Assembly: GCA_963832875.1 (NCBI GenBank)
Contig: CAWHWB010000009.1
Location: 1-64,000, forward strand
Reading direction: 5' to 3'
DNA length: 64,000 bases
DNA from: AP-15 sp963832875
Lineage (GTDB): Bacteria > Pseudomonadota > Alphaproteobacteria > ATCC43930 > CGMCC-115725
Both the position numbers and the translations under genes were made by a program. Below, piece by piece: positions 48,441 through 56,021 of this stretch. Under the pieces are notes generated by a model. That model did not search any database. It saw nothing but the letters and a program-made list of their open reading frames with translations, and was not told where the DNA came from. The number at the start of each line of letters is the position of its first letter. The first letter of the stretch is position 1.

Positions 48441-48985
48441 TTATTTCGGCGCGGCGGCCGAGGGGTGGAACAGCTGCTTGCCATCGACCCTGTAGCCGCC
48501 GATCGCGGCCTGGCCGTGGGGCGAAACGAGCCAGGCGGCAAGGAGATGGGCCGGTTGCTGCTTGGCCTCGGGATGCTTCTTCGGATCGAGCAGGATCACG
48601 TCGTAGCGGTTCAATTAGGCGTGGGTCGCCCTCGACCAAGACGGCGAGATCGCCCCCTTGTTGCCAAAGCTGAGCCATGTCCCTCGATCGCTGATCGTGT
48701 ATGGCGCCCATCGCTTGGGCGGTGTTGAGCGCCGACCCCATGCCACCGCCGATGTCGCCATGCCAGGCGCCGCCACCGGCTTTGGCCGGGTCGATCGCGG
48801 CGATGCGCCACAGGCGGTGCTCTAGGGCGTCGGTGCCACTTTTGTCGCCACGCGAGACAAACGGCGCCCGAGCGGCGGTGATCGCCTGCAACGCCGCGAC
48901 CGCGTCATGGCCGCCGGCGATATGCGCCGGGTCCGAGCGCGGGCCGACCACGATGAAATCGTTCCAGCCGATCTGGCGACGATAT
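48441..48985 (-). pseudogene. tupA: tungstate-binding protein remnant (TupA-like), N-terminus deleted
   Basis: The C-terminal ~180 residues of a TupA-type oxyanion-binding protein. From the junction: WNDFIVVGPRSDPAHIAGG, FVSRGDKSGTDALEHRLW, GMGSALNTAQAMGA, LVEGDPRL, then a one-base shift near 48612-48616 and NRYDVILLDPKKHPEAK, LLAAWLVSPHGQAAIGGYRVDGKQLFHPS to stop at 48441. The N-terminal half and signal peptide are missing. It joins directly to a TupB fragment on its upstream side. Non-functional as written. Confidence 0.82.
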
Positions 48986-49204
48986 TAGGCCGACGACGAC
49001 CGGCGGCAGCCCGAGCAGCGCATTAAGGGCGACGACCAGGCTGTGTCGGCCCGGAATGCGATAGTCGGCGAGCGCGGTGCCCAAGGCGATGCCGAACGCG
49101 CTCGCCAGCGCAGAGGCGGTCAGGCTGACCTCGAGCGACAGCCAGACGATAGCGCCGAATCCTTCTGTATCGGAGCGTCGCCAAAAGCTTGCAAAAAGAC
49201 ACCG
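48986..49204 (-). pseudogene. tupB: tungstate permease remnant (TupB-like), N-terminal piece
   Basis: Only the first ~65 residues of a TupB permease: VFLQAFGDA (in one frame, ~49178-49204), a shift, then IVWLSLEVSLTASALASAFGIALGTALADYRIPGR and VVALNALLGLPPVVVGL, ending at the junction with the TupA fragment around 48980. Everything after the second membrane helix is lost. Confidence 0.72.
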
Positions 49205-49390
49205 ACCGGCCAATCGCTGATGCCCAATGGGCAAGAAGGCGGCGAGGGTGTCGATCGTCGCTGGTCTTGTCCACGGAACACCCGGCGTGATCCAAGACCG
49301 AAGCCATGGCCGGGCGATAGAGCCTTACCTCGCGCGCCGCCTGGCCGCGTGTTAAGGTTGCCACCACCCGTGGGACCGGAGCATGGCAAC

Positions 49391-50410
49391 ATGAGCATCG
49401 AAGTGGCGAGCGCCGAACCCTTTGCTGCCCCGCTAGTTGACAGTCTCGCGGTTCGGGTTGTCGTCGACTCGGTATACGACCGGTTTATCAGCGACGCCGC
49501 TCATCCGATGGTCAAGATCGAGCATGTCCGCCACATTCCGGGCCACGAGCGGTCGACCTTGGCCGGCGAATGGGGCTTGTCGCTCTATCTCGAATCGATG
49601 CGGGCCGGCGCCCGCTCCGCATACCTGCTCGATTTTGGCTACACGCCCGAGGTGTTGATCCGCAACTTCGCCCTGCTCGATCTGGCTCCGGGCCAGATCG
49701 ACGGCCTGATCCTGAGCCACGGCCACCGCGACCATTACGGCGGCCTCGAGGGGTTCGTCGCCCGTCACCGCGCCCAAATGCCACCCAAAATGAAGCTCTT
49801 CGCCGGCGGCGAGAGCGCGTTCCGCGAGAAATGGATCAAGCGACGCGGCGCCGACCCCGTGTCCTGGGGCGTGCTCGACCGCGGCGCGATCGAAGCCGAG
49901 CAGGTCGCCACCATCTGCTGCGAGGGCGCGCGGGCGCTTGCCGGCCCGTTCACCACCGGGCCGATCGCCCGCCACTCCTTCGAGCGGGTGCTCGACAGCA
50001 CTTTGGTGGAGCCGGCAGCGACAACCGCCGATCATTTCACCGGGGCGGAGCGATTGGGCCGCCTCGTCCCCGACCAGCATCCGGACGAGCACGCGACCTG
50101 CTACTTGGTCCAGGGCCGCGGCCTCGTCGTCATTTCGTCATGCGGCCACGTCGGGCTGATCAACACGATCAAGACTGCGATGGCGGTTTGCGGCGTTGGC
50201 AAACTGCACGCGGTCCTCGGCGGGTTTCATCTCGGGCCGGCGCCGATGGACTATGTCGAACATACCGTCGCCGAGCTCAAAAGCCTGTCGCCGGACGTGG
50301 TCGTCCCGATGCATTGCAGCGGCGGCAAATTCATCCAGGCGATGCAGCGCGAAATGCCCGATCACCTCGTCACCACCAATATCGGCAGCCGCTTTAGCTT
50401 TGGGGTTTGA
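49391..50410 (+). CDS. MBL-fold metallo-hydrolase
   Basis: 339-residue metallo-beta-lactamase-fold enzyme. The metal motif ILSHGHRDHYGGLEGF (HxHxDH) is intact, later ligands in ISSCGHVGLINT and GGFHLGPAP, and PMHCSGGKF. This arrangement is that of the COG1237 group (ribofuranosylaminobenzene-phosphate synthase-like/MBL phosphodiesterases); the true substrate is unknown. ATG 49391 after CCGGAG; longer upstream frame overlaps the TupB remnant and is a shadow. Confidence 0.82.
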   Translation: MSIEVASAEPFAAPLVDSLAVRVVVDSVYDRFISDAAHPMVKIEHVRHIPGHERSTLAGEWGLSLYLESMRAGARSAYLLDFGYTPEVLIRNFALLDLAPGQIDGLILSHGHRDHYGGLEGFVARHRAQMPPKMKLFAGGESAFREKWIKRRGADPVSWGVLDRGAIEAEQVATICCEGARALAGPFTTGPIARHSFERVLDSTLVEPAATTADHFTGAERLGRLVPDQHPDEHATCYLVQGRGLVVISSCGHVGLINTIKTAMAVCGVGKLHAVLGGFHLGPAPMDYVEHTVAELKSLSPDVVVPMHCSGGKFIQAMQREMPDHLVTTNIGSRFSFGV

Positions 50411-50430
50411 GCTTTTTCCAGGATAAGCCG

Positions 50431-50448
50431 GTTGTCATGTGTGACAAC
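50431..50448. promoter_or_regulatory. perfect 18-base palindrome between convergent genes
   Basis: GTTGTCA-TGTG-TGACAAC. Seven-base arms around a four-base loop, between the MBL gene end (50410) and the mscL end (50534). No T-run follows on either strand, so it looks more like a protein-binding site of GntR style (TTGTCA...TGACAA) than a terminator. Confidence 0.45.
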
Positions 50449-50533
50449 ATCTTTGGTCGCCCCCTTTAGAGATCACTAGGCTAGATGGGATGAGCTTCGT
50501 GTCACTCAACCGACTTCGCGCACGATCCTGCTG

Positions 50534-50987
50534 CTAGCTCGGTTTGGCGGCCAGGAGGTCGCGGATTTCTTCCAGCAGGATTTCGCTGCGCGGCGGCGGG
50601 GTGCGGCTTCGGGGCGGATAAAGGTGCGACAGCAATTTGACCTGCCAGAACACTGCAAAGCTGACAATCACGAACTGAATGACCGTGTTGATGAAGACGC
50701 CGATGTTCAGGGTCACCGCACCCGCCTTTTGCGCATCGGCCAGGGTCGCCGGGTGCGGCCCCTTCAGGGTCACGAAGACATTGGTGAAAATCGATGCCGC
50801 CGACCAAGAGGCCGATGACCGGGGTGAAAAAATGTCCTTGACCAAGCTATTGACGACCCCGGTAAAGGCCACGCCGATGATGATGCCGACGGCCAGGTCG
50901 ACGACGTTGCCGCGCATGATGAAGGCGCGAAACTCGTCGACCCAGCCCGGCCGCCGCACCGAGCGACGGCATGGTTCGTTCGCTCAT
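50534..50987 (-). CDS. mscL: large-conductance mechanosensitive channel MscL, with compensating shifts
   Basis: MscL opens under membrane tension to release solutes. Typical pieces: WVDEFRAFIMRGNVVDLAVGIIIGVAFTGVVNSLVKDIF and FTNVFVTLKGPHPATLADAQKAGAVTLNIGVFINTVIQFVIVSFAVFW, and tail PPPRSEILLEEIRDLL. Between them the frame reads SPRSSASWSAAS, but one frame over it gives the expected TPVIGLLVGGID. The flanking runs T6 (RC of 50827-50832) and T4 (RC of 50787-50790) have two and one extra bases, restoring frame. A third extra base near 50960 likely separates the ATG at 50987 (MSERTMPSL) from VRRPGW. Most likely homopolymer errors. Confidence 0.85.
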
Positions 50988-51082
50988 TGAAGCCCCCCTT
51001 CCCGGTCGATCGCGTTCCGCTCTGGGTTATTGTACCCGGATCGCAACGCGGTTTCACCGGCGGTGCCGCGTGTGTCTCCAGA

Positions 51083-51973
51083 TCACCCGCCGTTTCCGGT
51101 TCTGCTGCGTATCCATTCCGCGGTGCGCCGCAGGCCGCCGAAGGCGAACAGATGCAGGCTCTCGACCGCCGCCTCGCGGTCTTCGGCGCCTGAGAGCGCG
51201 TCGACCAGCCGGTCGGGGCCGGCCTCGGTCATGATCCGGGCAAAGGCCGTGTGCCCGCGGCCGAGCGCCCGCAATGAGGCGCCGATGCCGCAGCGGACGG
51301 CGAATTTGGCCAGGGTAGCGATGCTAGCCGGTCCGGCGACGCCGATCCTGACCGGGTAGTGGACGCCCTGCGCCCGCAGCGCGGTGAGCCAGCGCCGGAT
51401 CGGCGCCGCTTCGAAAGCAAACTGGGTGACCAGCGATGCTTTCAGGCCCCGCGCACGCGCCAGCGCCAGCTTGGCCCCGAGGGCGTGCGCTAGGGTGCCC
51501 GGATCGATCCGCGGATGGCCCTCCGGATAACCGGGGAGAACAATTTCGCCGAGGCCGCAGTGCTCGACCAAGCCGGTCGTTAACAGGTCGAGGCCGTCGC
51601 CGAACGGGCCCACTGGCCGGTCGGGGTCGCCGCCGATGATCAGGACGCTGGTGATCCCTGCCTCGGCAGCCGCGCGCTGCAGAAAGTCGCGCGCCTGGGT
51701 GAAGCTCGCGAGGCGACGGGCGGCAAGATGCGGCACCGGGACGAAGCCGGCGCGGCGGAGCTTTGCGCAGGCGGCGACGATGTCGTGATGGGTGACGCTC
51801 GCCGGATGATTGACGAACACCGTCCTTCCCGGATCGAGGAACTCGTTCACCTGGTTCTCGGCCAGCACCTCGCGCGGCGTGAGCTCGATCGAGCAAGCGG
51901 CGATCAGCGCCGCGGCTCGGCGGCGCTGCGGGCTCTGCGCCATGGCGCAGAGTTTTCCGCCGATGCCGGCCAT
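51083..51973 (-). CDS. methylenetetrahydrofolate reductase-like protein
   Basis: 296-residue MetF-like FAD TIM barrel. Seen: ACSIELTPRE (catalytic Glu region), PVPHLAARRLAS, LIIGGDPDRP, LPGYPEGHPRI, TQFAFEAAPIRRW and RIGVAGPA. It may reduce methylene-H4folate to methyl-H4folate or work in reverse as a methyl-H4folate-oxidising enzyme. Its ATG overlaps the stop of the upstream methyltransferase (TGATG), so the two proteins are made together. Divergent from three MetE-C-like genes. The family name is well supported; whether it is the housekeeping MetF is not. Confidence 0.85.
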   Translation of the reverse strand: MAGIGGKLCAMAQSPQRRRAAALIAACSIELTPREVLAENQVNEFLDPGRTVFVNHPASVTHHDIVAACAKLRRAGFVPVPHLAARRLASFTQARDFLQRAAAEAGITSVLIIGGDPDRPVGPFGDGLDLLTTGLVEHCGLGEIVLPGYPEGHPRIDPGTLAHALGAKLALARARGLKASLVTQFAFEAAPIRRWLTALRAQGVHYPVRIGVAGPASIATLAKFAVRCGIGASLRALGRGHTAFARIMTEAGPDRLVDALSGAEDREAAVESLHLFAFGGLRRTAEWIRSRTGNGG

Positions 51974-53343
51974 CAGCCCGAATCCCGCTTTCGCGAGATC
52001 ACGTAGGATTCGTCCCAGAACCACAGCCCGCCATGCCGGTGTAGGACCTCGCGGGTGGCGTCGAGATAGGCGCCGCTGCCGATCGCTGCCGACAGGCGCC
52101 GATCTTCGATCTGCGCGACATAGACCGCGGCGTTCCACGCGGCGAACAAGGTCGAGGTGCCGATCGTCACGCTGATCTCGTTCGGCAAGGTGTGCATGTC
52201 GTAGCGGAACAGCGAGCGCGCGTCGGCATAGGCGCCGAAATTGAGGTCGCGCCCGGCGCTGCCGAGTTCGGTCTTGGCGGCGCGCAGCAGTGCATGGCGG
52301 TCGGTCGTGAATGGGTTCTCGTCGGGCCAGATCCGCCGGATGATCTCCAGCCCCGGATCGTCGCCATGCGAGTGGATCGCGATCAGACGCCCGCCCGGCG
52401 CCAGGCTGCGCGCCAACGGCGCGATGACCCGGCGCGCCTTGAATGCGACCGGGGCGCGGGCGCGATAGGGCTGCGAGGCGATCACCAGATCATAGTCGGC
52501 GCGGGTCAGCCCGCGCCGCGGCCGCACCTGGTCCAACAGGAATTTGTGGTCCTCGCGATAGATGACCAGCACGACCGGCTTTTCGTAGACAGGGTTGCCG
52601 CTGCCCGGGCTGACCAGCGCGCGCCAGCTCTCGCCGAGAAAGTCGCGCAAATCGGTGATCTGCGCCTCGAAATCATGCGCCGTGTTGCCGATCAGCGCCA
52701 GCTCGTGCCAGACGAGGCTGGTCGCCGAGGTGACCGAGTTCGGCGTCAGCCACGGCGCCTCCGAGTAATACATGTTGGTCACGACCAGCACCGTCGCCGG
52801 ATGCTCGAACAGCCGGTCCGGCATCTTTTCGAGCACCAGCCGCACGTCCTCGAGGCTGATCTCCTTGGCGACGATGTAGAACGGCATGGTGGGAAAGCGG
52901 TGATGCATCGCGCGCATCGTGCGCGTCAGCACCGTGCCGTCGCCGGTGCCGGCGTCGAACACGCGCAGCGCCGGTGGGCGCGGATGGATGTTGGCCAACT
53001 CCATGCCGACGCGTTGGGCAATGACCCATTTCTCGCTGCAGGTCGTGACAAACAGCAGGTATTTCTGGCGATTGTCGTAAAACCGGAAATTCTGTGCCGC
53101 ACCGGGGGCTGGTCCGGCAGTGGACAGAGCTGTCGCGACGGGGGCCCCATTCACCGCCGGCTGCTGCGGCTCGCGAGCAATGAAGGTCCGCACCCGCTCG
53201 ATCGTGCCGGCGGTGACGCGAGCCCCGAGGCGAAGCCGGCTGACCAGCTTGCCGTCATTGACCGCGTGGCGCCCAAACGTCGATTCCGCCATCTTTGCGC
53301 GACGACAATATTCGGCGATGTCGCGCAACAGCGCCTCGCTCAT
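51973..53343 (-). CDS. class I SAM-dependent methyltransferase-like protein with N-terminal helical domain
   Basis: 456 residues from ATG 53343. The N-terminal ~60 residues form a small helical, HTH-like domain (IAEYCRRAKMAESTFGRHAVNDGKLVSRL, then TAGTIERVRTFIA). After a linker the Rossmann domain begins at YLLFVTTCSEKWVIAQ with motif I LRVFDAGTGDGTVLTR, and later PLARSLAPGGRLIAIHSHG. C-terminal ~100 residues are conserved-looking (FAAWNAAVYVAQIEDRR, LWFWDESYVISRKR). Substrate not known. It is the first gene of a two-gene unit with the MetF-like reductase. Confidence 0.7.
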   Translation of the reverse strand: MSEALLRDIAEYCRRAKMAESTFGRHAVNDGKLVSRLRLGARVTAGTIERVRTFIAREPQQPAVNGAPVATALSTAGPAPGAAQNFRFYDNRQKYLLFVTTCSEKWVIAQRVGMELANIHPRPPALRVFDAGTGDGTVLTRTMRAMHHRFPTMPFYIVAKEISLEDVRLVLEKMPDRLFEHPATVLVVTNMYYSEAPWLTPNSVTSATSLVWHELALIGNTAHDFEAQITDLRDFLGESWRALVSPGSGNPVYEKPVVLVIYREDHKFLLDQVRPRRGLTRADYDLVIASQPYRARAPVAFKARRVIAPLARSLAPGGRLIAIHSHGDDPGLEIIRRIWPDENPFTTDRHALLRAAKTELGSAGRDLNFGAYADARSLFRYDMHTLPNEISVTIGTSTLFAAWNAAVYVAQIEDRRLSAAIGSGAYLDATREVLHRHGGLWFWDESYVISRKRDSG

Positions 53344-53408
53344 CGGCGGATCTCCCGGGCTCTCTCTGCCGGAATGAGCGGCGTGCCGAACGTGGGGGTC
53401 AACCATAA

Positions 53409-53435
53409 TCATTCCCACTATCCAAGTGGGCAACG
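53409..53435. promoter_or_regulatory. inverted repeat in divergent promoter region
   Basis: CCCACT-ATCCA-AGTGGG (53415-53431). On the minus strand it sits between TTGCCC and GATTAT, spaced 17 bases, a plausible promoter for the methyltransferase-metF unit, so the repeat may be an operator. Confidence 0.4.
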
Positions 53436-53567
53436 GAGTGGGGCCAACTCGCTCCGACCAAGCTTCCGATCGCGGAGATCGGGTGCGCCCCCGCATGCCC
53501 CGGTGATATGATGTCGGGAAAGGCGCGCCCGAACGCGTTCTTGGATCGCTGCACGCGGGAGGAGATG

Positions 53568-54776
53568 ATGCGACACAGCCTCGACCACATCCTCACCAGC
53601 CATGCTGGAAGCCTGCCGCGCCCGGACAGCTTGATCGGGGCGAACCGCGCGCGCGAGACCCGCGAGGTGGGCGAGCAGGAGCTCCAGCAGACGCTGCGAG
53701 CGGCCGTGACCGAGGTGGTGGGGCGCCAGCGAGACATCGGCATCGACATCCCCGGCGACGGCGAGTTCGGCAAGCCGATGGCCCAGCGGGTCAATTATGG
53801 GTCGTGGTGGCGCTATTCGTGGCAGCGCCTCGGCGGCCTCGACCTCGACGGCCCGAGCCTCTATGAGATGACGCCGCGGCGCTCCCGGCCGGGCGAGGTC
53901 GTCCTGACCAGCTTCGGCGACCGGCGGGATCGCACCCATTTCGCGGCAGCCTATGCCGACCCGGATTCCGGCATCACCACCGGGCCGCGGCCGCCGGCGC
54001 CGATCTGCGTCGCGCCCCTGACCTACACCGGACACGATGCGATCAAAGCCGACATTGCCAATTTCAAGGCGGCGCTCGCCGCGGCCGAGGTCGAGGAGGG
54101 CTTTATGACCGCGGTCGCACCGGCCAGCGCCGCACGCATCGGCAACCAATATTACCAATCCGAGGAAGAGCTGCTCTACGCCTGCGCCGAGGCGATGCGC
54201 GAGGAATACCGGGCGATCGTCGAGGCCGGGCTGATCCTGCAGTTCGACGACCCGTGCATCGCCGAGGGCTGGGACCAGGTCAATCCCGAGCCTACCGTCG
54301 AGGACTACCGCAAGCTCGCGACCGCCTGGATCGAAGCGCTGAACCATGCGATCCGCGGTCTGCCGCCGGACCGGCTGCGGTTTCATCTGTGCTGGGGCAG
54401 CTGGCACGGCCCGCATACGACCGACATCCCGATGCGCGACATCGTCGAGGTTATGCTGAAGGCAAATGTCGGCGCCTATTCGTTCGAAGCCGGCAATGTC
54501 CGCCACGAGCACGAATGGAAGGTGTGGCAGGACGTGAAATTGCCCGATGACAAGCTGATCCTGCCGGGCGTCGTCAGCCATGCCACCAATGTCGTCGAGC
54601 ACCCGGAGCTTGTCGCCGAGCGGATCACGCGCTTTGCCAACCTCGTCGGCCGGGAGCGGGTCATCGCCTCGACCGATTGCGGGCTCGGCGGCCGGGTCCA
54701 CCCGGACATCGCCTGGGCCAAGCTCGAAGCGCTCGCGCAAGGCGCGGCCCTGGCGAGCCGGCAGCTCTGGCACTGA
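53568..54776 (+). CDS. MetE C-terminal-domain-like methyltransferase, copy 1 of tandem cluster
   Basis: 402 residues. Zinc ligands: His/Cys in RFHLCWGSWHGPH, Glu in YSFEAGNVRHEHEWKVW, Cys in STDCGLGGR. N-terminal strand ILTSHAGSLPRP is the MetE-family GS(L/F)P motif. Subtype with FGKPMAQRVNYGSWWRYSWQRLGG, shared with copy 2 but not with the other paralogues. N-terminal domain of full MetE absent. GGAGG lies five bases before ATG 53568; 53565 is a second ATG. Opposite to the methyltransferase-metF unit across a 225-base promoter region; first of three co-directional copies (gap of 14 bases to copy 2). Methyl acceptor thiol and donor unknown. Confidence 0.85.
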   Translation: MRHSLDHILTSHAGSLPRPDSLIGANRARETREVGEQELQQTLRAAVTEVVGRQRDIGIDIPGDGEFGKPMAQRVNYGSWWRYSWQRLGGLDLDGPSLYEMTPRRSRPGEVVLTSFGDRRDRTHFAAAYADPDSGITTGPRPPAPICVAPLTYTGHDAIKADIANFKAALAAAEVEEGFMTAVAPASAARIGNQYYQSEEELLYACAEAMREEYRAIVEAGLILQFDDPCIAEGWDQVNPEPTVEDYRKLATAWIEALNHAIRGLPPDRLRFHLCWGSWHGPHTTDIPMRDIVEVMLKANVGAYSFEAGNVRHEHEWKVWQDVKLPDDKLILPGVVSHATNVVEHPELVAERITRFANLVGRERVIASTDCGLGGRVHPDIAWAKLEALAQGAALASRQLWH

Positions 54777-54790
54777 ACCGGAGGAAACCG

Positions 54791-56006
54791 ATGCTGAGCA
54801 GCCCCGACCATATCCTGACGACTCATGTCGGCAGCCTGCCGCGCCCGGACGAGCTGATCGAGGCGAACCGTGCGCGCGAAGCCGGCGAGACGACCGACGA
54901 GGCTGCGTTTCAAGAGATGCTGCGCAGTGCCGTCGTGAATGTCGTGCAAGCCCAGAAGGATGCCGGCATCGAGGTCCCGGGCGACGGCGAATTCGGCAAG
55001 TCGATGGGCCACCGGGTCAATTACGGGGCGTGGTGGAGCTATGTCTTCGGCCGGCTCGGCGGGCTCGAATTCGGCGCGCCGGGGCCCTACGGCCGCACCC
55101 CGCGGCGCTCGCGTCCGGGCGAGATCCTTCTGACCAGCCAGGACGACCGCCGCGACCGCCGGCGCTTTGCCGCGGCCTATGGCGATCCCGAGTCCGGCGT
55201 CTCGATGGGGCCGCGGCCGACGCACCGGACCGGTGTGCACCGGCAAGCTCAGCTATATCGGCCAACAGGCGGTCGCCGCCGACATCGCCAACTTCAAGGC
55301 GGCGCTCGCCGCCGCCGGGATGAAGGAAGGGTTTATGACCGCGGTTGCCCCCGGCACTGCCTATCGCTTCGGCAACGCTTATTACCGGGACGACACCGAA
55401 TTCCTCTATGACTGCGCCGAGGCGATGCGCGAGGAATACCGGGCGATCATCGAGGCCGGCCTAATCTTGCAGCTCGACGACCCGTCCACCGCGACCGGCT
55501 GGGACATGATCAATCCCGAACCGGCGCTCGAAGACTACAAGAAATTTACGATGGTTCGGGTCGAGGCGCTGAACCACGCGCTGCGCGGCCTGCCGCAGGA
55601 CCGCATCCGCTATCACTTGTGCTGGGGCAGCTGGCACGGCCCGCACACAACCGACATCGCGATGCGCGACATCGTCGAGGTGATGCTCGCGGTCGATGCC
55701 GGCGCCTACTCGTTCGAGGCCGGCAACGTCCGCCATGAGCATGAATGGAAAATCTGGCAGGAGGTCAAATTGCCCGACGGCAAGCTGATTCTGCCGGGTG
55801 TCGTCAGCCACGCGACCAACGTCGTCGAGCACCCGGAACTGGTCGCCGACAGGATCCTGCGCTTTGTCGATCTTGTCGGCCGCGAGCGGGTCGTGGCCTC
55901 GACCGATTGCGGTCTTGGCGGGCGCATCCATCCGCAGATCGCCTGGGCCAAGCTCGAAGCGCTAGCCCAGGGCGCCGCTTTGGCCAGCAAACGTCTTTGG
56001 CGCTGA
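54791..56006 (+). pseudogene. MetE C-terminal-domain-like methyltransferase, copy 2, one-base frameshift
   Basis: About 404 residues once corrected, very similar to copy 1. First part ILTTHVGSLPRPDELIEANRAREAGE... to GPRPTHR; near 55229 an extra A turns CACCGGCCGGTG into CACCGGACCGGTG, after which the frame is lost until read as VCTGKLSYIGQQAVAADIANFKAALAA. The rest is intact, including YHLCWGSWHGPH, YSFEAGNVRHEHEW and STDCGLGGR. As written it makes a ~206-residue product ending at 55411. ATG 54791 is preceded by GGAGGAAACCG. Conservation outside the shift suggests a recent mutation or an assembly error. Confidence 0.82.
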
Positions 56007-56021
56007 GCAGGAGGAAGAGCG

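Noticed and set aside
48430..49390. A functional 424-residue ORF (47677-48951 minus)
   Set aside because: It is antisense to livF for most of its length; only the TupA-like pieces have family similarity, and those are broken.
53344..53567. Cobalamin or SAM riboswitch upstream of the MetE-C cluster
   Set aside because: Only a 6-bp inverted repeat is visible; none of the conserved riboswitch boxes are present.
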